From Zychaea mexicana (lineage: Eukaryota; Mucoromycota; Mucoromycetes; Mucorales; Lichtheimiaceae), in assembly GCF_025766255.1 (NCBI RefSeq), contig NW_026516673.1:558001-622000 (forward strand): a DNA stretch of 64,000 nucleotides. Direction: 5' to 3'. Positions 12,345-23,790 of the stretch are shown here, in pieces. The position numbers and the translations under genes are program-made. Position 1 is the stretch's first letter; every line of letters begins with the position of its first letter. The notes under the pieces are model-generated. The model made no database searches. It had not been told where the DNA came from and saw only the letters and a list, made by a program, of their open reading frames with translations.

Positions 12345-14057
12345 AATCCGAATTAGGCAAATGTTCCCACACATTTCCATGTTCTTGAGCTATTCCACAA
12401 CTGGGGCCCACCAGGTAACGTGGCAATCGGCGTATGCTTTTATTTTTAAAAGCTGTGATGTAACATTGGCGAGTACAGTACCACTTTTTACACGAATATG
12501 GGTTATACAAAAAGATACAGGTACAGCATACAGCAATTCTCGTGTGTACCCAATGCCATGTACTTTGCTACTGCTGCTGCTTCAGCTGTGTCGCTCTGTC
12601 CATATTATATTAAATGCTGTTAAAGTACATACCATCGATATATTGCATGCATTTTGCATGGTGGTCTGTGGTCTTCGCACGAGTTGGAAGCATCATTGAG
12701 ATGGTATGCGGAAGCAACACTAGGTGGGAATGATAATGACTAGTGATGCTGCTGCATATTATACATAACGCGAAAGGGTCGAGAGATGAAGCATAGAACA
12801 AAAGGAAAATGATGAACAAAATAGTTAATACTATTGCTACGAATAGAAGAAGAAGATAATTTTGGGTGCAAAGACGATCTACATGCTCTAGCACGGAATA
12901 GGGAACTGCAGGATAACCCGTTATGCAGGGTGAGATTGCATAGTATTTTTAATTTTAGAAAAGTTGGGGCAAGTTCTCTTGGGTTTCATCGTCCGTACGT
13001 AGCATAGAAGGATGGCACCGCCAATTTGTGCTTATTTCTACAACAAGAAGGCAAATGCGAGATGGTGCCAGCTACGTACTATGTTTGTGGCCAATGCGTA
13101 CGACGTGTCTATGACATATACTAAAGAGAGCGAAAAACTACCACCAACACAACACGATAACAAGTTCTTTGCGGGAGATGTAGATTACATGTGATTAAAC
13201 AATCCAAGATTCGAAGAATTGTGACACAAGCGCCTATGTTCCGCAAAAAAAGCGGGTGCGGTTCCGCCGCCACGTTGAATATAAGCAAGGCCGACCGGCT
13301 GTCTCTCCAAACATGGTAAGACCTCTTTGTTGACCTTGCTTTTTTTTCTTGGGTCAGAGAAACACTTCTCCTCCTCATCTCCCTATGAGTAAACACACCA
13401 TATGAATTACATATCAAAAGGGAAGGAGAAGAGGCATGCATCCAAAGTTTGTTCTATATGTCCTCCTCCCCTCCTTATTTTTTTCCAATTCCTCAGGGTT
13501 TATTTTGCTTTTGCTAAGGACAATGTATATTCTCAGTTAACACAGCTACTACGACAATACCAGCACCAGCATTAGTAATAAATAGAGAGAGAGAGCCAAG
13601 TAAATTTTCTTTCGGGCTATACGACGGGCCTGTCGCTAGATCAGGTAAAATCTTAAAAAGCTTAATTTACTTCTGTTTGACGTGATCGTCTCTACATGGT
13701 ACATACTGCGCTATATACATCTATCCCATCTTTATGCCAAGCGTTACATTAGCCACTGTTGCACTACTGCTGTGGCGTCCTTACACCATACCTCTGTTTC
13801 TTGCTACCATCTCCCACCCCCCAAGCTATTCAAACCCTCCCCTTCTATACTGGTTTTTTTTGGATGTCCTTCTAAATTGAATTGTCTGGCGCTGCTATAT
13901 AAAAAGGCGTATCTAGCAATGACATGTTTGGAAAAAAAGAACTCCCCACCTGCTCTATCATCACTTCTTGTTGCTGTGTAGTTTAGTAAAAGCTCAATTC
14001 GACTGTTCACCAATCTATATATCATTGCTATTCTATTATTACACATTGTTTACGTTC
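12345..14057. other. Intergenic, no supported gene
   Basis: Several ATG-started frames of 60-100 codons exist, but their translations look random and they have no consistent splice structure. An ATG followed directly by GTAAGA at 13314-13322 resembles the first exon of some fungal genes that split just after the start codon, but I could not find a matching downstream exon. Confidence 0.35.
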
Positions 14058-14387
14058 ATGGAGCCATCGTCTTATGGCATCTTGTCTCCAAAGCCTAGCA
14101 ACTCACGTCAATTATTAATGCGATTGGACGCCGTTGAAAACGAACTTGGATTCCTTTTGGGCGAGTGTGCAACCATCCACGTCATGATCCACTCGAGGCG
14201 CAACGTCTTCCGCATAAGTGCCCCGACACAGTCGAGATCTGCCGACATTCAGCGCGAGATCCTCATTGACTACGACGATCTGTTCTTCAAGGTGAAGCAG
14301 CTGGAACGCAAACTCGAAAGGCTCGAAACGGAACTCAAGGCTACACAACAGGAACAACAGCTGCAGCAGCAATGGTGGCTCAACTAG
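14058..14387 (+). CDS. Small coiled-coil protein, 109 aa, unknown
   Basis: A single-exon frame starts at ATG 14058 and ends at TAG 14387. The first half mixes hydrophobic and polar residues (LMRLDAVENELGFLLGE). The second half is strongly heptad-like and charged (YDDLFFKVKQLERKLERLE), then Gln-rich, ending in WWLN. This suggests a helical coiled-coil protein that may dimerise or bind a partner. Local codon use is GC-richer at third positions than the AT-rich surroundings, which supports real coding. It lies about 520 bp upstream of SDH1 on the same strand, with a separate promoter. I do not recognise the family, and no function is inferred. Confidence 0.6.
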   Translation: MEPSSYGILSPKPSNSRQLLMRLDAVENELGFLLGECATIHVMIHSRRNVFRISAPTQSRSADIQREILIDYDDLFFKVKQLERKLERLETELKATQQEQQLQQQWWLN

Positions 14388-14624
14388 GCGACAAATACCT
14401 TATGCTCTTCCTCTTATTATCTCTTATTCTTATTTAATAAGCAACATTATCTGTCTTCTTTCTCTCTTTTGCGCTGGCGTTCTTGTAGGGTGTATATATA
14501 ATATATAGTATAGTTTTAGTATAGCTTAGCAGTATGCATTTCCACCCCCTCTTATATCATGTAACCACTCTTCACCATTTATCGTGTTATTTTATATATA
14601 TATCATATGTAGATATACTGTTTA

Positions 14625-14660
<36 letters not shown>

Positions 14661-14907
14661 GTCTCTCTCTCCTGTGTAAATTTTTATGGCAATACAACAA
14701 TAAGGATCAAGTTAAACAAGCTTCCGAAGCATGCATGTGAATTTGCTGCTGTGGCAATTATTTGCCCCGGTCGTCTCTGCCCATTTTCTGACTCCGTAGG
14801 AGAAACAACAACAAGCGCCTTTCTTACTTTACTCCACAAAAAAACAAACCTTCCCCCACTCCCCACTCTCTTCTTTCGCCGTACTGGGCTTGTTTTTTTG
14901 AATCAAC
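14388..14907. other. Intergenic between the coiled-coil gene and SDH1
   Basis: The region contains TA-rich sequence and an imperfect CT-dinucleotide microsatellite at about 14624-14672. It ends in pyrimidine-rich DNA just before the SDH1 start. No gene is seen. Confidence 0.5.
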
Positions 14908-17421
14908 ATGTTGAGACTCTTGCAATCTACCTCGTCCGCGGCAGTACGTATAGCTGATCTAGAGCTGTCTTCTTTTGTGCTTGGAAATGCCTTAGTAACA
15001 CTTGTAACTAAATTCCTGTTATCTCTATTTTGATAGTCGCGCGCTGCCAGTACGTCGTCATATACTGCTTTCCGTTTTTTCGCATTTGACAGCATCCTAC
15101 TCTAGAATCATACTAACACGCTATACCTTTAGGCTCCTCAACTGGCCGTATGGCTATCCGTGGTCTTCACCAGTCCAAGCCCGCAATGCAGGTCATGGCC
15201 ACTAACCCTCTTCGTGCACAGGAAGCCACTGTAAGCGCTGCCATTCCTTTTGAGCAGAGTATGACGCGTACTGTCAAAATATAAATATTCAAAACATGAA
15301 TTGCTTTTTCCTCTCTGTTATAGGGCTCTATTGCTAGCAAGTACCCCGTGATCGATCACGAATATGACGCTGTTGTTGTGGGGGCTGGTGGTGCTGGTCT
15401 CCGTGCAGCTTTCGGTCTTGCCGAAGCTGGTTTCAACACGGCATGTATCACCAAGCTCTTCCCCACGCGTTCCCACACTGTTGCTGCTCAGGTAACGAAA
15501 ACGAAAGAACATGTGATAGGCAGGAAGAGGGGGAGAAGGGGGAAAAAGGTACACAAGCTCGTGGTGGTGGTGATATGATCAATTAACGTCGTGTTTGTCT
15601 AAAATGCATAGGGTGGTATCAACGCAGCTTTGGGCAACATGACCGAGGACGACTGGAGATGGCACATGTACGATACTGTCAAGGGTTCGGATTGGCTTGG
15701 TGACCAGGATGCTATTCACTACATGTGTCGTGAGGCTCCTCACACTGTCATTGAATTGGAACACTATGGTGTGCCTTTCTCCCGTACTGAAGAGGGTAAG
15801 ATCTACCAGCGTGCTTTCGGTGGTCAGAGTTTGAAGTACGGTAAGGGCGGTCAGGCCTACCGTTGCGCCGCCGTCGCTGATCGTACCGGTCACGCCATTC
15901 TTCACACCTTGTACGGCCAGTCGTTGCGCCACAACACCAACTACTTTATCGAATACTTTGCCCTGGACTTGATCATGGAAGATGGTGAGTGCAAGGGTGT
16001 CGTCGCTCTCAACATGGAAGACGGTACCATCCATCGTTTCCGCTCGCACAAGACCGTCTTGGCCACCGGCGGTTACGGTCGTGCCTACTTCTCGTGTACC
16101 TCTGCCCACACCTGTACTGGTGACGGTAACGCCATGGTGGCCCGTGCTGGTCTTCCTCTCCAGGATCTTGAATTCGTACAGTTCCATCCTACTGGTATCT
16201 ACGGTGCCGGTTGTTTGATCACTGAAGGTTCGCGTGGTGAAGGTGGTATCTTGATCAACTCTGCTGGTGAGCGTTTCATGGAGCGTTATGCCCCTACTGC
16301 CAAGGATTTGGCTTCGCGTGATGTCGTCTCGCGTGCCATGACCGTCGAAATCAAGGAAGGCCGTGGTGTTGGTGAGGATAAGGATCACATCTTCTTGCAG
16401 TTGCACCACTTGCCTGCTGAAGTCTTGAAGGAGCGTCTGCCGGGTATTTCCGAAACCGCCGCCATTTTTGCTGGTGTTGATGTCACCAAGGAGCCCATCC
16501 CTGTGTTGCCTACTGTCCACTACAACATGGGTGGTATCCCTACCCGCTACACTGGTGAGGTTATCAAGGTCAACGAGAAGGGTGAAGATGAGGTTGTCCC
16601 TGGCCTCTATGCTGCTGGTGAGGCTGCCTCCGTCTCTGTCCACGGTGCTAACCGTCTCGGTGCCAATTCGCTCTTGGATATCGTTGTCTTTGGCCGTGCT
16701 GTTGCCCATCACGTCGCCGAGACCTTGGAGCCCGGCACCCCCTTGAAGCCTTTCGCTGCTGATGCTGGTGCTGACACCATTGCCAACTTGGACAAGTTGA
16801 GAAATTCCGACGGTAACAAGACCACTGCTGAGATTCGTTTGGCTATGCAGAAGACCATGCAGGCTGATGCCGCTGTCTTCCGTACCCAGGAGACTTTGGA
16901 TCAAGGTATGCAATTTTGCTTCGTATATCATTTGCATGGATGTCAGACAGGGCGTTTATCCATGGTACTAACTCTATGGGACTTGGTAATTATAACTACT
17001 AGGTGTTGTGAAGATCGACCAGGTCTGGAAGTCGTTCGCCGACGTCAAGGTCACTGACCGTGGCATGATCTGGAACACTGATTTGACCGAGACTCTTGAA
17101 TTGCAAAATCTGTTGACTTGTGCCTCACAAACCATGCACTCTGCTGCTGTCCGCACTGAATCCCGCGGTGCTCACGCCCGTGATGACACTCCTGACGTAA
17201 GACATGTCCCTTTGTTTTTAATTCATACGAGGAGGTCTGTTTAACTAACTTAAATATTGACTTATATTCCTTAGCGTGATGATGAAAACTGGATGAAGCA
17301 TACCCTCTCATGGCAAGACCAGGAAACCGGTGAAGTTAAGCTTAGCTACCGTGCTGTCGAAGCTAACACCCTCGATGAGAGCGAGTGCAAGCCCGTTCCA
17401 CCATTCGCTCGTGTTTACTAA
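14908..17421 (+). CDS. SDH1: Succinate dehydrogenase flavoprotein subunit, mitochondrial
   Basis: This is the catalytic FAD subunit of respiratory complex II, oxidising succinate to fumarate in the mitochondrial matrix. Seven exons (14908-14943, 15037-15049, 15133-15230, 15324-15491, 15612-16905, 17003-17196, 17275-17421) join in phase to 649 aa, the usual family length. The N-terminus ([16 protein letters not shown], then RGLHQS) is a typical Ser/Arg-rich mitochondrial targeting peptide. It is split by a 13-nt second exon. The FAD-binding dinucleotide fold ([13 protein letters not shown]), the flavinylation segment ([11 protein letters not shown]), HPTG, the RGEGG loop and the C-terminal HTLSW region are all present. 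The protein looks intact and functional. It should work with SDH2-4, which are not in the window. Confidence 0.97.
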
Positions 17422-19511
17422 ACAACATAAAGGCATCGTTCTATAAAAATTTGTTTTTCTTTTCTTTCTTCAACTAAAATATTAAAAAAAGGCACTGCAT
17501 TGATGTTGCGGCAATTACAAAAACGGCATTTCTTATCTATTGTTACACCAGTGGGCTATACTTTTAGCCTGACAACCGAGATTTTCCATGCATGGACGTG
17601 AGTGTGTGGCACAAGATTATTAATGCAATCGCTGGTTTCAAGCAAGTACAATGTTTGAGTATAGATGTAATAAGCTGGTCAAAACGGTGTGTGATAGCCG
17701 CTGTATGAAAGAAAAGCTTTAAGGTTCATAAGAGAAGCCTGCGCTGTATAGTTCCCGTTTGTGATTTTTGTTCTCGGACATGTATTATACGTCACTAGGA
17801 ACTCGACCAGGATGAAGTGCATTATTTTTCAAATTGTTGTGGATCGATCCACCTATGTCAACAGTACATACCAATAGCATAACAGCCGTATACGGATCGT
17901 TCTGATATCGATGCACATATGTCATATAACATTGATAGATGCAGTTACTTTTTCTTGCTTTATCTGTTCTTTTTTGATTTATTTCGTATTGTTAATCATG
18001 CGCTATATTATGATTCTGAATTATCTTATAGAACCGAGTAGCTGTATGAATAGCGACAACAACATCAGTATGCGCGACACCTATATCTTGCTTTTCTTCC
18101 TTAATTTACTTTTTGTTGTACCATTTGTTTTTGTCAAAGCGAAATGTCCAAAGCGTTTTAATGTTGATTTATATACTGCTTCACTGTTTCAATAGTAAAA
18201 GAAAAACAGCGTTCCATATCGGTTCTTAACATGGTCTATTTACTCGATATCCAAACACCTACTCATAATGACAACGCGTACGATGAAGAATTATGCATAT
18301 TTATCTCTTAAATTTTGACACAGCTAAATATCATGCGTGATCTCAGCCATGGTCAAGGCATATTGAGGACGACGTGTATGTAAGTACCTTTGGAATACCT
18401 TTAAGAACGAGCTATAAAAATGGTCAAAAGAACTGCGTGTATGTGTCTGAAGAATGTGCCGATCGTTTATACTAACTTCGTTTCTCATTTATTTGACAGG
18501 TCTCTGCTCTCTCTCTTCTCCTCCAAGCAAAGCAACAAATTGCATATTTAGGCAAAAGAAAACTTTGGCACTGGCAGAAAGAAATGCGCGAAGGATGATG
18601 GAGAGTCCTGGGGATGACGTGTCAAACGTGCGTAGCATGTTCAGCAGGGTGACAAGTAAAGAATCATGACCATGACATGTATAGTATGACAACTTTAATT
18701 AATGTTCCTTTTTCTCGTCTTCTTCCCAGAATTTTTTGGTCGTGCCTTCAGTGCTGCTCCCCTCTCCAACGCAACGAAGCGGCAGCGGTTAGTGTATCTG
18801 GAAAGGATCTCATGTCTGTGGTTGCGTGTCTGGAAAAATGAAAGATGTTTGCCGGGACGTGTCAAAAGTGTGTATGTCGTGTGCGTAGCTGCTCATGGTT
18901 CTTTGTATTTCTATTTGTGGCAGGCTCTGTGGTGGGCTGTTTATCTGATTTTGTATTGGATCTTTTCTTTTTCAAAGGAACAAAAGAAATGTAAGCATAA
19001 TTGAATCGAATTTGTGTTGGAGGAGGATCCTGGTATGATATCGTGGCAAAAAATAAATAGGTAGCTGCTCTTTGAATAACCCAAGCATTTCTGCCTTCGC
19101 TGCTCTACTCGGTACCCGGCTTCCCCACATCTCGTTGTATGACATCCAAAAGACACAAATCGCCGTTAGTTACTTGAAATTTTGGATGAGCCTAATCCTA
19201 TTAACTAAACCCTAAATAAGCGTGATCCTGGTTTATGTGCGTGGGTAGTGTAAGTACAGCTCCTCATGATGTTCACCCTCGGTATGTCAGTAGTGTACAG
19301 ACACCTCCACGCTGGTCTTTATGTATTGCCCTGCTATCAACTCACTCCATTGAGTCCACCATGTCATCAGGTCATCCACATGACTAAAACTGCTGCAACA
19401 AGAAGCCAATCTGTCAACAACATATATCCGTCTGCCTCAATGGTAGCATGTAAACATGTGCACTTATAATGACAACTTTTTCCTTAGCCTACTTGATCCG
19501 TGAAACACCAA
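17422..19511. other. AT-rich intergenic DNA downstream of SDH1
   Basis: No supported gene is present. A 94-codon ATG-started frame at 17911-18195 translates to a very hydrophobic, Phe/Ile/Leu-rich peptide, as expected from AT-rich DNA, and is not called. The SDH1 3' end carries T-rich, polyadenylation-like sequence. Confidence 0.45.
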
Positions 19512-20909
19512 GATGAGTCGGCGCAATATGTTTGTGCGCTTGACATACATATTGGGATCACAGAATACTTACAGCTCTCGAGACAAGCACAGGTGGTGTC
19601 GATGACCACCTGTGCTGAAAAGCCATGGGAGTGCGTAGACGACCATCTAGCGAGATTGAGATATATAATTCGTTGAAACCGATGAGAAGGCCGCGGTCTA
19701 TAAGATTGTTTCTTGGTTGTATCATAAGTCTGTATATAAATTTCCCTCTAAGAACAGAAACAAATTTACGTCTCTTGCTATAGACAGGCAATGGCTTACC
19801 CAGAATTGGATGACCCGAGCTTTTTACCCATTTCACAGCGTTGGAATTGAACTCTCGCGATATCGTCCCCATTTGGCGTTTTCGCGACGTTTTCAGACGA
19901 GATCACTGGTACACGAGGACAAGATATGGCCATGTCCACTGAGGCTTGCCCGTTTGGTGAGCTCCCCCCGCTAGAAGTTGACGACCGTCTTACTAGAAAA
20001 TTGACAAAAGAATCAATTTGTTACCCCTTATCATCCATCAAAGGAATGATGTATCGTACTTTTGAAGAATACAGACCGCTCAATCGATACTGTCCTGGGT
20101 AGCCAATATATTTGAAAATTAGGAAAAGTGCAATACAATTAGCGACGGTAAGATGCTGTACAAACTCATTTTGAACTGAAACAAAGCAAAAAGGCTTTTT
20201 AATTCTTTTGAAGAAACTTAGTCATTGATATTATGATTTGTATTTGTATACGTAGTAGCTTTATACGGCAAAACATCGGTAGGTGGTCCGAAGCTTGAGA
20301 GCCATCATATCGTACTGTCCGAAGTTTTCGTGGGCCAACTAATTACAGTCATTATTATGTTCCATGCCATATGTGGACGACAAGTAAAAGGTATACCGCG
20401 GAAGCTAACTTTATCGTAACTGTATGGACAAGCAGGGTTACGGAGAAAGAGTAATAAAGAAAAGCGTTGCTGTACATATGTCGAACTGCCTCCACCTGAA
20501 AACATATCTGGAGCTCCAAAGGCAGCTCAATATCAGGCGATCTCCCAGACCGATGGGTACATCCACGTGGATTTAGGCTTTCATAGAAAGCCATTTGAAA
20601 CGCTTGTATAACAATTTTACTAATGAGTATGAGCATTACAGTATTCGGTATCAAAAGTTTTGATTTTGGCTGTAGAGTGCATGTCGTGCAGATCTTTTGA
20701 GAAACGACAGTTTAAGCATACAAAGCTCGATCAACTTGTTCCAAGTCCAAAAGAGTTTCTGCTGTGCAAGAAACTTTCTGATGTGCCCAGTACTTACGCA
20801 ACGGGTTTCACAACAATTTGACATTGTATTCCATGGTCTGTGCATTATGCTTGCGTCAAACAGTTGCCTAGATATTATGTTTAGAATCGATCAAGTCATT
20901 GCAAAGTAA
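19512..20909 (+). pseudogene. Frameshifted relic of an unrecognised protein
   Basis: Consecutive plus-strand segments read like real protein but switch frame. They are 19512-19673 (stop at 19674), 19675 to about 19868 (next frame), 19869-20102 (third frame, stop), then 20264-20611 with an internal TAA at 20417, 20681-20821 in that same frame, and 20817-20909 ending in TAA. Example peptides are YKIVSWLYHKSVYKFPSKN, ELPPLEVDDRLTRKLTKE, ENISGAPKAAQYQAISQTD and KLDQLVPSPKEFLLCKKLSD. Introns might explain one or two switches, such as GGGTAGCC at 20097 onward, but not all. The composition contrasts with the AT-rich flanks. I cannot name the family. A decayed transposon protein or a dead cellular gene are both possible. 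Confidence 0.5.
19586..19616. repeat. Perfect 12-bp inverted repeat with 7-nt loop
   Basis: AGCACAGGTGGT is followed after GTCGATG by its exact reverse complement ACCACCTGTGCT. It would form a stable hairpin in RNA or cruciform DNA. It lies inside the relic open frame beginning at 19512, so it might be a chance feature of old coding sequence or part of a mobile element. Confidence 0.7.
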
Positions 20910-21540
20910 AAGTAATTACGAATCTAATGTGAGCCATTTGACATTGTTAGCATTGTATAAGAACAGGGACATAGCACGCCAAAACGTGAGTTCTTTCCTA
21001 ACTGTCAAATGAAGCGGTGAAGACGATTTAACACAGTCAAAAAGAAAATGACTATTGCAGGGTCAAGCAACACGTAAATACCTTCACAAGGAAAGAAATT
21101 GTAAATGAGTTTGAGCAGGACATAAAGTAAAAGAGCAGGTTTTTATTCATTGTAATATTAGAGTAAAGAAACATTTTATAAAAGACAAAAGTTATCGTTA
21201 TGAATATCAATAGTCGAAGGGTACAAATTTTATTTAAAGAACACAATCAGTGGACAATAAAGACAATAATAAGAACGCGATTTTACAAAGTGACCTCAAC
21301 AAGCAGTTCGCACAACCTGCAGGCTATACAAAAAGCATGAAGAAAGCAAGAAGAAACAGAAGAAGTATGTAAAAGGGGGAGGAAAAGAAAGCCACCAATG
21401 CCTCGGCCTGGGAGTCCCAGTCTCCCAATCATTTGGCTGGGTCAATCAACCACAAACCCAGCCATCATGGTACAAACGAGTGGGAACCATGACGTACGCT
21501 ACGTTTCGAGAGTCAAGTGCAAGCAATCGGTTGTGGATTG
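20910..21540. other. AT-rich spacer, no gene seen
   Basis: Only short frames with random-looking translations occur. The sequence shifts from AT-rich to purine-rich near 21350, where the repeat cluster begins. Confidence 0.4.
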
Positions 21541-21663
21541 CCTGTGAGTGGGGAAGGGGGAAGGGAAGGACGGAAGGAAGATGGAAGGGTAGACGGAAGG
21601 GAAGGAAGGGAGGGAAGGACGGAAGGAAGATGGAAGGGAAGAGGAAAGGGAAGGGGTGGGGGT
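21541..21663. repeat. Purine-rich GGAAGG tract with an internal 27-bp direct repeat
   Basis: Almost uninterrupted G/A sequence on the plus strand. A 27-bp segment containing GGACGGAAGGAAGATGG occurs at 21563-21589 and again at 21612-21638, 49 bp apart. Open frames through it encode only low-complexity Gly/Lys/Arg peptides. Confidence 0.8.
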
Positions 21664-21792
21664 AGGGGAAAGAATTGACTCTCGAAACACCCAAAAAAGA
21701 AAAAGAAAAAAAATTGCTGCTGTTGTCGAATGCTGGAGGAGCTGCTTACTGGATACTCGGATGCTGGGAGCCGAACACTGAAGCTGGGAGCT

Positions 21793-22051
21793 GATTGCCG
21801 AGTGTCGATTGCCGAGAGTCGATTGCCGAGAGTCGAATGCCAGAGAGTCGAATGCCGAGAGTCGAATGCCGAGCGTCGATTGTCGAGAGTCGAATGCCGA
21901 GAGTCGAATACCAGAGAGTCGAATGCCAGAGAGACGAATGCCAGAGAGACGATCGCCAGACAGTCGATTGCCGAGCGTCGATTGCCGAAAGTCGTTTGCC
22001 GAGAGTCGAATGCCAGATAGACGATCGCCAGACAGTCGAGTCCTAGGAGTC
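21793..22051. repeat. Minisatellite, about 18 units of 14-15 bp
   Basis: Degenerate tandem copies of GATTGCCGAGAGTC / GAATGCCAGAGAGTC run for about 260 bp. Units of 14 and 15 bp are intermixed, so the reading frame changes along the array. The Arg/Ser/Glu-rich open frames across it are therefore by-products of the repeat, not evidence of a protein. Confidence 0.85.
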
Positions 22052-22314
22052 GAACGCGATTTACAGTGGCACCTGGCTCCTCATTGCGACCCCCACCATG
22101 GCAGACCAGACCAGACCAGCAGACAAGGCATCCAACCGAAAGGACACTACCATATTTCTATGGCGAGAAACCGAAAAGGATTTCTCCGTCCTCTGATCTC
22201 GCCTGAAGATCGGTTGTGGCCAACACCGTTGAACGCCAGACTGGACAGCCCAAAGCAGGGACCGGTTGTAGGCAGCCAGAGTCCACGGGAAAAAGGCTGA
22301 GACCAGGACCGACA

Positions 22315-22430
22315 GAGGCAAGACCAGGACCAAGGGAAGAGCCAGGACCAAGGGAAGAGCCAGAGCCAGGGGAAGACCAGAACCAAGGGAAGAACCAGAG
22401 CCAAGGGAAGAGCCAAGAGAAGACCAGGAG
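22315..22430. repeat. Tandem repeat, about six units of 18 bp
   Basis: Imperfect copies of ACCAAGGGAAGAGCCAGG follow each other. The translation is a Pro/Glu/Gln/Gly-rich low-complexity string. The array sits between the 14-15-bp minisatellite and the 34-bp duplicate. Confidence 0.75.
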
Positions 22431-22550
22431 GAGCCATGGGAGTGAAGGAAAAAGAAAAATGAAGGAAAGAAAGAGTGAAGAGAAAAAACGAAATGGCCTG
22501 AAAAATGTGGGCGTATTTATGCTTTTTGGATTGACCCGCCGCTTAGAAAA

Positions 22551-22618
22551 AACACGTCACGTGACTTGTGATTCGTCATTCAAAAACACGTCACGTGACT
22601 TGTAATTCGTCATTCAAT
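22551..22618. repeat. 34-bp direct duplicate carrying a GTCACGTGAC palindrome
   Basis: Two adjacent 34-bp copies (22551-22584 and 22585-22618) differ at a single base. Each begins AACACGTCACGTGAC and includes the 10-bp palindrome GTCACGTGAC, whose core CACGTG is an E-box. A related AAAAAACACGTCAC segment recurs at 58837-58851. Confidence 0.85.
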
Positions 22619-23148
22619 CAGCAGGTGGGAAAGTAAAATGGCAGGGAAGATACCATGTGAAGTAGAGGTGTTGAAGAGACACGGTCAAGCTGTCAAGAAG
22701 AAGGCGCATGCGGTCTGCGTGTTTTGATAGTCCTACGAAATATGTTTCACCGGCATCATGCAGGGCGTGCCCCGACGGTGTCGCCGCCTGTTTTTGAATA
22801 GGAAGATACGTGCACCCGTCGGGCCACAAGGCGCACTGACACGTTCTACAGTGTTTCAGCAACAAGATCCCAGAGAAAAAGTAAATGGCAGGTGCCGGGA
22901 ATGATTGACATTGTAGAAAATAAAAATTACTGATATTGTAACAAGAAGCTCACATAAATAGAAGCCATATACACAAAGAAATAATGGCGCAGAAGTTGAT
23001 GACCGTGCAGTACACGTGCTCCAAAGCAAAGTGTATACCAAGGACAAGTGGTGAAGCTCGGTAACGGTAGAATGAGGATGACGTCGAGTGTCTTTGAAGC
23101 CCTTCACTTTGCTAACAGCCTTTAACAAATAAACCTGGGTGAGTGCTG

Positions 23149-23264
23149 GCTGCCTCCCATAGAGCGTTCGCCATCTCTCCCAGAGAGTCTTTGCCATCGC
23201 TCCCATAGAGTGTGTGCCATCTCTGGCCATAGAGCTTTTGCCATCTCTGGCCATAGAGCGTTCC
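23149..23264. repeat. Tandem repeat, about five units of 23-24 bp
   Basis: Units of the form GCCATCTCTGGCCATAGAGC plus a short variable end are repeated. Minus-strand frames encode a Met/Ala/Arg/Asp/Gly repeat peptide that I regard as a by-product. The array lies about 500 bp upstream of the MULE relic. Confidence 0.8.
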
Positions 23265-23790
23265 ACAGGTCCAGGCTAACAATGCGGGGAAAATGGCAGA
23301 TCTTCTGTATCGTAGCCGACAGTAACACAATCACAACGCGCTTTATCACACATTGACTTTTTTTTCACTTTCTGTGTTCGCCTAAATTGCGAAAATGATT
23401 GAAGAAAAAAAATGTTGGGAGGGTATGCACACCAGCAACAGCGGCGCTTAAGGCAAGCTGTTCTAAGCTGAGAGAACCGGTTTAATGGTATGTTTCGCTT
23501 GCCACGCCCCTTTCAGCCCCTTGATTAACCGAAAACATCGTTGGCACAACTTTCACTGAACAATAAACCCACATAGAAACATGAGAGAAAAGTACGAGTC
23601 CACGTAATACGAACTCATGTGCTCAGAAGCAAGGCTAAGATTGTACATGCTTGACTCTCGTACGAGCGACCGTCTTGCTGATTTTTGTATTTTGTTTTTT
23701 TTCCACAAATATCATACATCACCCACACATACGCAGATTAAGTCACACCACGTCTGATTGACTTTGTATCGCTACTGCTGAGAGATATGG

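Noticed and set aside
13012..13194. 60-codon ATG-started frame
   Set aside because: No homology, no splice continuation, and the translation looks random; typical of chance frames in AT-rich DNA.
15579..16937. 452-codon minus-strand open frame opposite SDH1
   Set aside because: It lies wholly across the main SDH1 exon, which is unmistakable on the plus strand. Strong third-position C/G bias of a highly expressed gene keeps the antisense frame open.
17911..18195. 94-codon hydrophobic frame resembling a small membrane protein
   Set aside because: Its Phe/Ile/Leu-rich composition is expected from T-rich DNA; no promoter, splice or homology support.
19836..19870. Possible tRNA T-arm-like sequence on the minus strand
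   Set aside because: The flanking bases do not form the required 5-bp stem, and no acceptor, D or anticodon arms are found.
21730..22300. Plus-strand open frames rich in Arg, Glu and Ser
   Set aside because: They run through a 14/15-bp minisatellite whose unit length changes disrupt any single frame; low-complexity by-products.
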